A DNA stretch of 64,000 nt from Triops longicaudatus (lineage: Eukaryota > Arthropoda > Branchiopoda > Notostraca > Triopsidae): positions 1-64,000 of the forward strand of contig JAGQDJ010000102.1 in the NCBI GenBank assembly GCA_022885665.1, in the 5' to 3' direction. The translations under genes were made by a program, and so were the position numbers. The notes beneath the pieces were generated by a model, which ran no database searches, was not told the DNA's origin, and saw only the letters and a list, made by a program, of their open reading frames with translations. Positions 15,001 to 25,100 of this stretch are shown here, one piece after another (the stretch's first letter is position 1; every line of letters starts with the position of its first letter).

Positions 15001-16216
15001 GTCAGCTAACCTTCGGTCCCGACCGGTTGATAAAATGCGAATTCTACTGTATAAAAAAGCGCCTGATATAACGAACTCGGCTATACTAAAGTTTTTTTTT
15101 GGTCCTTGTAGGCTCAATGTATCAAGAGTCTAATTTTGCTAATCGAAGCTAAAAAATGCCCGACGACCGAAAGAAAGGTAGAAGCTCGCTATAACAAATC
15201 TATTTATAGCGAACGGATTGGGCATTTTCTAGTTGTCGATAAGTTCTGGAGTTTGCAAATGTGCAGGCAGTGTCGGATACAATGATCTTTGGCTGTACTA
15301 AGCAGTTCTACTGTATCCAGGACGCTTTTATTGTGCCTTTTTTCCGTATAAACTCTATATGCTAACATGTTAGTTATATAAGCTAACACAAACAAATGTT
15401 TCAGATCCGGAAGTAACATTTCCATATCGCGGATCCGCAATGCCCACTTCACGACCAAACGATGGACGAGGTATGAAAGTATTACTCAACAAAAAATTTA
15501 TAAATGCAATAAATCTTATAAATGATTCATAAATGACAAATGTATAAATTATTTAATTTGAATATAAATAGAACAGTTGTCAGTAGGCGAAAAGTCCATT
15601 AACAGTTAAAGTTTATTAAATATTTAATACACTAAATGAAAACAAAATGAATAAAATAATTGAAATAAGCAACAATTTCACCGAAAGGTGAAGGCCACGT
15701 GAATCAGTCTAGAATAAAAGCCTTTATCATCAAAATGAAGATTGAAGTTAAAATAAAAATGCCAACACATTTTCGTATGTTTTCCTCATTTAGTGAACGG
15801 TGCTAATCTCATTGTATGAGCTTTTTAGGAGTAAAAATATGTTTCTGTGTAAGAGCAACGGGACTAGTTTTCAATTTGTTTAGTCTTTTTATGGCGTCTA
15901 ACAAAAAGCAAAAACTTACAGAAAAAGATAAGCAAAAACGAATAACATACGGTTTTCACATTTGCATCTTTCAATTTCACAGGAAGTAAAGAAAACCGCT
16001 CTGGTTCCAGAGATAAGAACGACTTGCCGTGGTCAGTGACATCGGAGACGCTAAGTAATTTACTTTTGTTAAACCACGACACTACTTAAAAAGCCATTTT
16101 TAGGTGGTTCCAGTTGCGGTGCTGCTTTGCATAGCGGTGTGTCATTTGTTACATTCCTTGTAATGCTGTTAAACGCTTTTGGTCCTTTTCGGTCCTTAAA
16201 TTTCCACACGCTGTAG
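6052..16216 (+). CDS. DIP/lachesin-class Ig cell-surface protein, GPI-anchored (5' incomplete)
   Basis: This is a neuronal-type Ig-superfamily receptor of the dpr-interacting-protein class. In insects these pair with Dpr proteins to specify synaptic partners. Exons: 6052-6220, 6774-6919, 7002-7160, 7736-7864, 8404-8767, 8876-8928, 13884-13961, 15405-15470, 16104-16216. Every junction keeps frame (phases 1,2,1,1,1,2,1,1,1). Ig1 has the cysteine pair in ACTVRNLG and YQCQLNT and the class signature AWIHYEKSAIL...NPRITV. Ig2 has SLTCHARGSPPP and YLCIASNGVPP. Ig3 starts PPMVWVPHQLVGAP and ends YRCVAKNPRGETDG. Ig3 carries about 40 extra Ser/Asn-rich residues before its last strands. The last exon reads GGSSCGAALHSG, then a hydrophobic run, then a stop, which is a typical GPI-anchor signal. 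The two small exons at 13.9 and 15.4 kb are the least certain. The signal peptide was not located. Confidence 0.85.
6462..6575. repeat. Imperfect inverted repeat (hairpin) in DIP intron 1
   Basis: The left arm contains TACCTAACAGCAAT and CCGCATATC. The right arm contains GGATATGCGG and ATTGTTAGGTTACC. They pair over roughly 50 positions with gaps and enclose a loop near 6510-6525. It could be a worn MITE or a foldback RNA precursor. Nothing in the sequence decides between these. Confidence 0.45.
8929..13883. other. Large DIP intron without recognised genes
   Basis: This 5-kb intron lies between the last Ig3 exon and the linker exon at 13884. It holds only short open frames. Two on the minus strand (10622-10886 and 11136-11387) look faintly transposase-like but are too short and diverged to name. 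Confidence 0.5.
14267..14453. mobile_element. hAT-type MITE, 187 bp, 8-bp TSD
   Basis: The element has perfect 14-bp terminal inverted repeats, CAGTGGCGTCGTGC at the left and its complement at the right. It is flanked by an 8-bp direct duplication TTGCTTAG at 14259-14266 and 14454-14461. An 8-bp duplication and CAGTGG-type ends are hallmarks of hAT elements. The interior is mostly homopolymer G/C and A/T runs and codes for nothing, so this is a non-autonomous copy. It sits in the DIP intron between the linker exons. Confidence 0.92.
14634..15048. mobile_element. Degraded pogo/Tigger-like element (tentative)
   Basis: The left end reads GCAGTCCGCTTATAACCAATTC. The right end in reverse complement reads TACAGTAGAATTCGCATTTTAT. 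Both resemble the TA-CAGT...TATAA ends of pogo-type elements, but the match between them is weak. There is no coding sequence. More TATAACGAACTCG-like motifs follow to about 15200. Confidence 0.35.
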
Positions 16217-16891
16217 CCAAAAGTTGTGTTTCAGTCTTAATTCTCGAGCAACTAATTCTCATTTAAGGATCTAAAAGAATTCGGGTTGTGCGGTCTAAAA
16301 AGCGTCGTTTTATAAGTGCCAATAAGTGGTTGGGGAGAGGCAAATTTGATCGTTTTTTTCCCTTTCTTGAAGAGCTCTGCTTGCTAGACTTGCTAGTACA
16401 TTATATCGCCAAAATGACATCTTGAACCCTGTATTCCTTAAAGGACATTAAAGCCCCGCCTCCCTCTTGTCGCATAAAGTGGTGAAGTTTTTGAACGAGA
16501 AAAGGAAAAGGGACGATAATTCCGGTTGTCATTTCCGACCATCGTATATGTGTAACGCACATGGTGTGAAAAATCAAAAGGAAAAAAATGTCCCAGGTGG
16601 TTATGTTCGGCAGCTGCTTAGAATGCAGGGTCTCGGCCTGACACATGCTGCCAGCACACTCACACGGGCAGCATCTCAATGAAGGGAGTGTGAGCAGCCA
16701 CCCCCATGACATAAAACCTCTATTATCTTGTTAGCTTTTTGTTCGACAGCTCCAGAAGACGCAGCCAACGAAGAAACCAAAACTGTGTATTTTATTACAA
16801 AAAAAGAGGGGTACCAGGGTCATTAGGACAAGGAGACAGCAGCGGTGTGTAAAGAGATCTAAGCTCGAAAATCGTTGGTCGGTACAGTATA
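16217..16891. other. Convergent intergenic spacer, DIP 3' end to XPA 3' end
   Basis: No gene was seen. The stretch carries the 3' ends of two convergent genes. A canonical AATAAA on the minus strand lies at 16791-16796, about 100 bp after the XPA stop, and is the likely XPA polyadenylation signal. I see no canonical signal close to the DIP stop. Confidence 0.6.
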
Positions 16892-18802
16892 TTACATCTT
16901 TTCGTAAGTTTCCACATGTCCGCATTCTGTGCAGGTTTTTGAATACATGTCGTCACCTTGACACTCTTCCGGGCTGAATGTATGCTTATGGTGCGAGCGT
17001 TCCTTGTGGTATATGCTACTTCGAACTGCCATTCTTAAAGCTGGAAAATAATGTTTAAAAAATTCTAGTTTAGACCAAATAAGTTCTTCTTTCCCATTTA
17101 CTGCAATGCTATAAAATTTAATGAATAGACTATAATAGGATAAATATTAACGAAAAATATAAATTATATAAACATAACGGAAACAGTAAAAGTAAATATT
17201 TTGTGAAACTGTTCTGTGAGAGTACCTTTAACTTGTTTGGTGAATTTCTTCACTTTGGCTCTCTCACGATTATCTTCCCTGGTTTGTTTCGCAGTTTCTA
17301 ACGCTTCCACCGAGCCCCAAATCAAAAGAGCTCGGTCCTCAACCTGAAAAGTTTTCATTTTAGCGTTTGTGAGACAAGAGGAGAAAGCAAACCTGTGGTC
17401 GCAGATACAATTTCATGTCGCCCCACCGTTCATTGTGAGGATTTTTACGAGAAATGAACTTGAGTGTGGGCTCACGTTTGTCCAAATCGCAATCTTTCAA
17501 TAAATATTCGGTCTTCGCTTCTGTGCGAGTTACCAAACCAAATTTGCTGTCACCGTCTTCGTCGGTAAGGTCTCTATGCGTAGAAGGATTAAAAAATATA
17601 TATATTTATATTTTGTTTCGCCTTAAAGTTTTTTCATTGGTTTGATTTCAAGATAACTTATTGATTTCGTTATAACTTATTATTATTTAATTATTTTGCA
17701 AGACCAATTTGTCTGTTTTTAAGCTAGCTTTACGTTATAGTCCCAGACAGGGCAAAAGAAACCCCTTTCGTGAATCTGATATAAAAATATTTCTGCTGAA
17801 TGGGTTTAATAATCCTGTAATGGGTTTAAAATATTCTGCGCTAAAATGAATTAATTCACCTTGTGTAGAACTTAACTTTACTTACTTGGATAAAATTGAT
17901 TTAACTTAGGACAGATCTCGCCAGAAATGACAGAATGATTTGGAATTCTTTTCTACGAAGTTTCAGTAACCTTTGGCCACAACATAACGTGGCTTATAAA
18001 GAACCAATTAGCCAAAACGTAGAATCTAAAAGCTAGCTATCCGCGACTTCATATTTTACACACAAAAGAATGTTAATCATGGGTACAGTTTTTCTAGGCT
18101 ATCCGACGCAGTCAATTGTAGTCATTTTATGCCTACCAAAGCTGTGCTACGAGTAATTAAAGTCACGTGAGCAATAAAGTACACTGTAAGTACGATAAAA
18201 GTACACACTACTGAAAGACCTGAAGTTTTTCCAACTAATATTATTACGTTGATTTTTTTAAGAATAACGAAGATTACTTGCAGGCGTCGCAAACTTTGGC
18301 ATCGAAAGACCGGTACAGAAAGGAATCTACAAACGTTTGCTTGCACTCCTCGCACTGAGGCCGATCGGGTTCAATAATAGGAGCTGGTAAAGATTTTACA
18401 TGAGTCTGCAACAAAGAAAGTCAGTGGGTAGTTAAAAAAAAATAGGAATATTTACAGGTCCGTTTCGCTGTTCTTCCAGCTCTGAAGGGTCTAGGAGAAA
18501 ACCTCCACCAGTGTCAACAAGTTTTCTGTTTTGTACTCGCACAACGGTTCCTTCAGATTCCTTTTCAAATTGTCTATAACAATAAAAAGAAAATAAATTA
18601 TCTTAAAAATAACCCTTTTTAAGTGTCCTAGCAATTACGCATATTTGTAGGGATGTGAAACAAGACGCGCTTGCCTCAGCATCAGAGCTCGCTGCCGATT
18701 TCTTTCGACTTTAGCTTTTTCATTTGCAGTTAACGTCCTTTCCGTGTTATTTTCAACTTCACTCGGTACTGATGGAGTTTGCAGGTCGCCGTGTTGTTCC
18801 AT
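16892..18802 (-). CDS. XPA, DNA damage-verification scaffold of nucleotide excision repair
   Basis: Six exons: 18802-18639, 18573-18456, 18405-18278, 17573-17393, 17343-17226, 17040-16892. All have GT/AG junctions and frame is kept, giving 285 residues (human XPA has 273). The start is the ATG at 18802; an upstream in-frame TTG is not needed. The N-terminal helix RQRALMLRQARL is diagnostic. The ERCC1-binding motif is VDTGGGF near residue 80. The zinc finger is C112-x2-C115-x17-C133-x2-C136, the same spacing as in human XPA. The DNA-binding core then has EYLLKDCDL and KNPHNERWGDMKLYL. The C-terminal TFIIH-contact CxxC region ends ECGHVETYEKM. In repair, XPA binds kinked DNA and recruits RPA, TFIIH and ERCC1-XPF. 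All key residues look intact. Confidence 0.96.
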
Positions 18803-21800
18803 TTTACGTTTACATAACAAATTGCAGAGCGAGCTACAAGATCGCGAACCGCAAGCTTGGAACTGTTAACAGACGAACTCCCGGTTTGTAGACAGTGAAT
18901 GGATCATGTCTGTCATTCTGAGAAAATTAAGCTGCAATTTAAAATAACGTGAAAAAAGTAGGCTAGGAATTTTCAGTCACTTTTACCAGCCAATGTTTAT
19001 GTTCATCCACTGTTGAGAACTGTTTTTACTGACAAAAATTTTTAAAAAGAAAAAATCATACTTGAAAATCATACTTGAAAATCATATTTGTTCAGTATGA
19101 TTTTATCTTCGGGAGGAAAGTGAGTTTTGTGCGTACTAAATGCCGTAAAACTATCGTCGATTTTCTGCCATTTTTCTGCGAACGAATGGAATCCAAAAGT
19201 ACGGAAAAGTCAACGCTGAATTGTATAGAAATTTTGGGGGCTCTTCCTCCTCCTCCCGATTTTTCAACCTATTAATGCCGAGCAAGCGCAAATTTTTAGT
19301 GAAACATAACTGTCTGAGAAAATAAGTTTGATGCAATAAAGAGCAAATCGCGAAGACCGAAAAACTTCAGTGGAAATGCACAAATTTGCTAGCGTAAGAA
19401 GAAATGCTGGACACACGCTACAACGAATTCCATGAGAAGAAAACACCTTAAATCAGTTGTCGAAAGCTAATGAACACGAACGGTACGAGAGCGAGGACGA
19501 TTCCGCGATCATTCGCAGCCCACGACGGAATATTTCAGCGGGTCCGTCATCGGCTAGCGGCTGGAAGTGAAGATTTAACATAATGTAGATCTAACATCTT
19601 TGTAAACTTCTTTGCAAGAACCCCAGAAGAATCAAATAAACTGTTGTTGAATCGCAAGAAAAAAATAAGCATATTTGGCAAACAGGGATTCCATATGATT
19701 TCACCACTTGGAACGCCACCAATGTAACTTTCTAAGGTTGTCTATTTACTTCTGAGCGTGGTCACGTCTAGTGTTATTCTGTTTTATTATCAAATGTAGT
19801 AGATTATTTTTTTACTCTTCTTCTGTTTGTACGGAAATAGACAAAAACTCTAACTGGAAACGTTCTTTGACCTGTGCACCTAAAATATCCGAAAAACGGA
19901 TTCAAGACTATTTTTCTCACATGAGTTTAGGATAGAGATATTCGAAAGAAACTCAGTTATTCTCAAAGAACAATAAGTTACTGGTGTTTGAAACGAAATT
20001 TCTGTTAAATCACTAATTTGCCATGGGTGCAAAGTGCTGCAGAAGTGCTACAAATTTATTCAAAATCATTGTCCTATTTGTAGTCTTATCTTCACTCCAG
20101 TTTTGCGAATTATATTGTGCTTGTTGTTCCCTGTCTTTACTCCATATGTCAGCATTTTAGACATTTTTATAAATACTTGATAATGACGTGCAGGCCGCGA
20201 TTCGATTGTAAATAAACGGTAGCATAGCTTAGAAAGTTACGCCAGTGGTGCTCCTTGTGGTGAAAGCGTATAGAATACGATCTCATAGAAAGGGAAATTC
20301 CGAAAAGTCGAAAGAGAAGTAAATTTGGTGCTGGGGAACAAGGCGTACTGGGAAATGGCGGTTTTGTGACGTGGTGAAATGAGTGAAAAAAAAAATGAGA
20401 TATTAAACAATGCTCACTTCGCTGTCTTCCTTCGGAAAAAGTTGTTACATTTTTCATAGTTATGTTTATTACATATATTTATAATATACGTGAAAGATTA
20501 TTCTTGCAGAGCTCCACAGACGTTACAATAGAACAAACTAGAAGTCCGGATACTATAGTTCCAGAGTAATCTTACAGGAGACATAGAAAGCCTAAGTCTC
20601 GCTTACGGATGATAGTGACATCAGCTATCTTTAGTTTAGATAACAGCTATCTTTGGTTTTGGTACTTTTCTTCTAAGCATCCCCTCGATTTCTAGTTTTC
20701 CTAACCTAATCAAGCTTAACTAACACTAACGAAACATAACTTAATTTAGCTCATTTTTGTACATTTTAACACATTTAATCCCCACGCGTCTACGCAAGCC
20801 ATAGGGAAATCAATGTACAAGATAGGCCAGTTTGGTTCAGTTTATTTAAGTTAGGTTAGTCAGATCAGGTTCAGTTAGGCCAAGATAATGTTCAGGAGTG
20901 CTTACTTGTAAGTTCAGTGAAGTTTTTACCGCTTGTGAAACGAGCAAATCGATGGGGTGTGGGGGTAGAAGAAAAGTACCTTAATTTTTGTTGACGACCG
21001 ACGTCGCATTAACGAAATATTGTCGTCTTCGGCTGTCTAAGCTGTCGGCTGCCAGCAGCTATCTTCAACATAGAAATAAATACCGAAGTCTTCCAGCTGT
21101 CAGCTTTTAGCTATCTTCCAAATACTACGGCTTCTAGAAAACTTATTTAGGGTAAACTTGCGTTGTACGCGACAGCATATTTTGCCAGCCTGAAAAGAGT
21201 TTAAGTTTAAAAGTTCAGACTTGTTACAGTGGGCTCCAATTACAATTGACACAACCCTTGTATTTACGAAATAAAAGTGCTATTAAAATTTTCTACAATA
21301 TTTCTTCCTTTTATCTCCGGGGTGTAAGATCCGTAAGTAGGATCCATTACTCCCCGGGCGACCTAGTAGTAGCGTCACTTGACTAGAAATGGAAAGAAAG
21401 AACGGAGAAATTACAGAAATGACTGCTGAATCATTTGTCGACAGCAAATGAAAGAATAGATCGAACGCATCAATATAACGAGAAAGTCAAGAATTTGTGA
21501 TACCAAGTTATTCGAGTGTCTTTCTGCACATCGTCAGTCAAACTTGCTCTAATCTAATTGCCTTTACCCCGGGCCTGCTCTCATGGTTTCATTTATGAAA
21601 CAACGGTTAGAAGTTATGCAGTGTTGTGTAGCTGGTGCAAAGATACTTCATTCAATAAAACTTCACTCAGTGATACTTCTTAGTTTACATGGACCACGAA
21701 TCTTCTTTGACACCATTTTTCTTCCTTTAATATCCCTGTGGCAGGTAAGTCCAGCAATAGTGTTCTACGATCCAGGAATCTGCTAAAAATATATGTTGGG

Positions 21801-22154
21801 AAGAAATAACGCTAGCAAAAGTTTAAATTGGAACTGATTAATGAAAGCACAAAGTAAAGAGAAAAACTTACACTATCAAATAATTATAATTAAATACAAT
21901 TAAGTAAAAGAGGTAAAAAAGCCACGTTTTGTGAAAATTGTTGTTTATTAAATCAATTCTTTGTAACACCATGACATAGTACTGAATAAGGCAATGCTCC
22001 ATAAGGTACATGAAGTTGAACAATTTCCAAAAACCATTGGACAACATTAGAAACATGAGAATCGCTGAAAGCAATCATACACCAATCCACGCATTACATT
22101 AAAGCAATCACATACGTGACAAGGCACTTCAAAGGAATGGTGCAAAAAGAAGTT
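18803..22154. other. Intergenic, no gene recognised
   Basis: This is a 3.3-kb spacer between the XPA start and the Rap1-like gene's 3' end. It is AT-rich with short meaningless open frames. Around 20690-20930 there is a degenerate stretch built from TTAACTAA/GTTAGG-like words. An AATAAA on the minus strand at 21944-21949 could serve the Rap1-like gene, about 205 bp after its stop. Confidence 0.55.
20690..20930. repeat. Degenerate GTTAGG/CTTAACTAA-like low-complexity tract
   Basis: This stretch is rich in related words such as CTAACCTAATC, TTAACTAACACTAAC and AGGTTAGTCAG, switching orientation in the middle. Comparable tracts occur at about 25310-25620 and 47560-47730. It is non-coding, with no clear unit length and no terminal repeats. 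Confidence 0.4.
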
Positions 22155-25100
22155 TCAAGGATTGTTCGGGATATCAGGACTTTCACTGGACGAGGTGCCA
22201 TATACAAACGCTGGATGTGCAACGGCTCTAGGAAGTTTCTTTCTTTTCTTTCCTCGATCAGATTCCTCACGACGCGCTTCGCTCTGCATCTGTACAGGAG
22301 ACGGGGATTCACTCTCATCGTCAGACGACGAATCCAAACATATTGTACTCGCAACGCTGTGGGAGGGCCTTCCACCAAGACCTCCTAAAACAATTAAAAG
22401 AGAACACATAAAAATTTGAAAAACCTAGTTGGTTGCTACACGTAGAAATTCAAGACAAAATTACGAAGCACGAAAGAGGATATCTTTATGTTCAAGATGT
22501 TTAAAATTCCCTTTAAAAACATTCAAAAACAGCAAAAGCACCAAACGAAAAGTTTAGTTTAGTTACGATATGGATTATAAGTCGTGGTTGTATTATTGCC
22601 TGTTGAGCCCTGCACGTGACTTTCGTTTATATTGCTACTCTCTTCCGTTATCCAACTCAAGCTTTTGTCAAACCTGATAGCTCGTGCAGAAAATTACTTA
22701 CGATGGTTACTCCACCCGCGCTTGAAACGGTCAATAAGTTCGTCGGACAGGTCGTATGTTTCCAAATTGGGACAAATGTGTACCTTAAATCTTTCCTTCA
22801 TGGCTTGCCATGTACGTCCTTTGGAATGAGTTTTAAAATTCTTGCAAATAAAACTTAAGAGTAATTTACCTTTCAGAATGTTTCTTCGCTCCATTTTTTT
22901 CCAAAGATCTGTGCCTTTAGTAGAATCGAAACCTTTTACTTCCGTTACAAAGTTTATAATCGCCATATCGTCGTCTTTGCTATAAGGTGCTCTGTTGATG
23001 AAAATAAAATTAATTTGCAAAGCAGAAAACATTTAGCAAAACTGGGGTTTATTTTAAACGCACGTAGCAACTTTTAACATTTTAGGGAGGAACCGTAGGC
23101 CATCTAATGTTCCTCAATTACTCAATGCAAAGTAGTGAAATAGGTTTCGTCGCTTTCAGCAATTATTCATTTTTATGATAGCACAATACAGTTTTGGTGG
23201 GGAAACATTTCGTGGCAAAAGGAGGTTGAAAGATACTTTTTGACGCACTTGTAGTGCCTTTGAATTTTCACTACTAAAATGTAACTATGACAGTTAAAAG
23301 CTCCATTTTTTCGGGAACAAATAGTGTAAGGACCACATCTTTATGTGATCTAAGTAAAAATGAAGTCACAGCTTTTCGCCTCCACGTAAATACAATGTTA
23401 AAAGTTATCCAGCGAACTTGGACCCTTTTCCCATGCTATAATTTATGGGTTTTTGGAGGGGAGCATGGAAGGGTAGCGCGTCGCGGACAGGAATGGCACG
23501 ACTTTTGAAGAAAACGGGCATGAGATCTCACGCCCACTCCTGAACGTTAAATACACTGTGGACAGAAGAGACCAACGTACCGTCACCATATATTCACGAA
23601 TCCTGTAGTCGCGACTTCCGTAAATTTTTGAGACCGACTTAAAAAGACCGGAAATTTGGAACGCATCCCTATCCTTAAAAGTTAATTTTCCGTTCTTCCT
23701 TCGCAGTTTTTCTTATCCACAGATTTTCTCCGGAACACATTACGCAAGGAGCTCATTGCAGCAAAGATTGTAATTAATGCAAAAAAAAGTGTGAACGTGA
23801 AAAAGAACGCAAGTTTTAAGACTTAACTTCCTTTTCTGCTGCTATCTGTTCATTCTTTTTGTTTTCTTAAATAACTGCCGTCATTTTCTTAAAAAAAAAA
23901 GAAAAAAAAAGAAAGTCGCACGTAGTCAGTTTATCCACATTGGTAATATTGAAAAAGAAATTCTCTGCAAAATGTTACTTCTGAGCTTTGTCGTGCAATA
24001 GTTGACGTTCAAACATATAGGCCTACCTGCCTGGGGTAACTTTGAACGTGTACTTAAAATTAAAATATTCATGCATGCTACCACGGAAGTAAGTATTCAG
24101 TAAATTTTTCAACTCTGCACAGCATTATACAGGCATAAAGTCTTTTTTGTTTGTTTTTACTCACAATTGGCCAAAATAGATAAGAAAGAAGAAAAGTGTG
24201 TTTTTGTTTAAAAATAACTCCAGCTTGCGTGTACGTTAACTGAAGCCAGGCGAACATCTAAGACAAAATACGGAAAACGTGTGTGGGAAAAACCTGCTAA
24301 ATCTCTCTTTTTTTACCCGCTGAGTGGTTTTCTGAACACCGGAGAGAAAAGAAAATCAAGTAAAAAGAGAGGAGGGGTTTCACAGATTTTCCCACCACGC
24401 TTTCCGTATTCCGTCTTAGCTGTGCACCTATCTCAAGTCCACAGGCACTAAAAAAACGAACGTACGGAACATAAGTGATCCTAATGGCAAATAATTGATA
24501 AACAATGCAAAACTAACGAATTTAATTAATTTAATTAATATAGACAGACTGTAGAGGACTAAATAAAATAGACTTCTGTTTAAATTAATAAATAAACAAA
24601 ATACCTGCGAGCGGAATTCCTAGGAGTTTTCTTTCTTTTGTTTTGATTATTTGAAGTCTTGAGAACTCGTTTGGGCTCACCGTCGTCGCTTGGTCCAGCT
24701 ACAGGACTGACATCCTCGTTGATCTTAGCTTGCGAAGGGTTCGTAGAGATGGGGAGGATCTTATCATGTTTAACGCTTTGGCGCCGGGGACTGGAGGGAT
24801 GAAAGGGAGGAGCATCTTCCCACTCTGTCTCCGACTCCTCCGGTGGAACATCAGGAGAAGTAGAGACACTAGCGACGACCACAACTCGACTTGACTTCTG
24901 TTCAATAACTCGGTTTTTGCCTTTTCTTATCTCACTACATCTTGGTTCCACAGAAGGTATTAAGTTGGGTTTATCCTTAATAGGTTCCCTTAAATAAGTA
25001 AAACAAAAAAATACATTAATAAGTACAAATACATAAAAATACTACAAGTACGTTTTAAGTGTATTAGGAAACTTTTAAGAATCTGGGGTAGGATAGTAAA

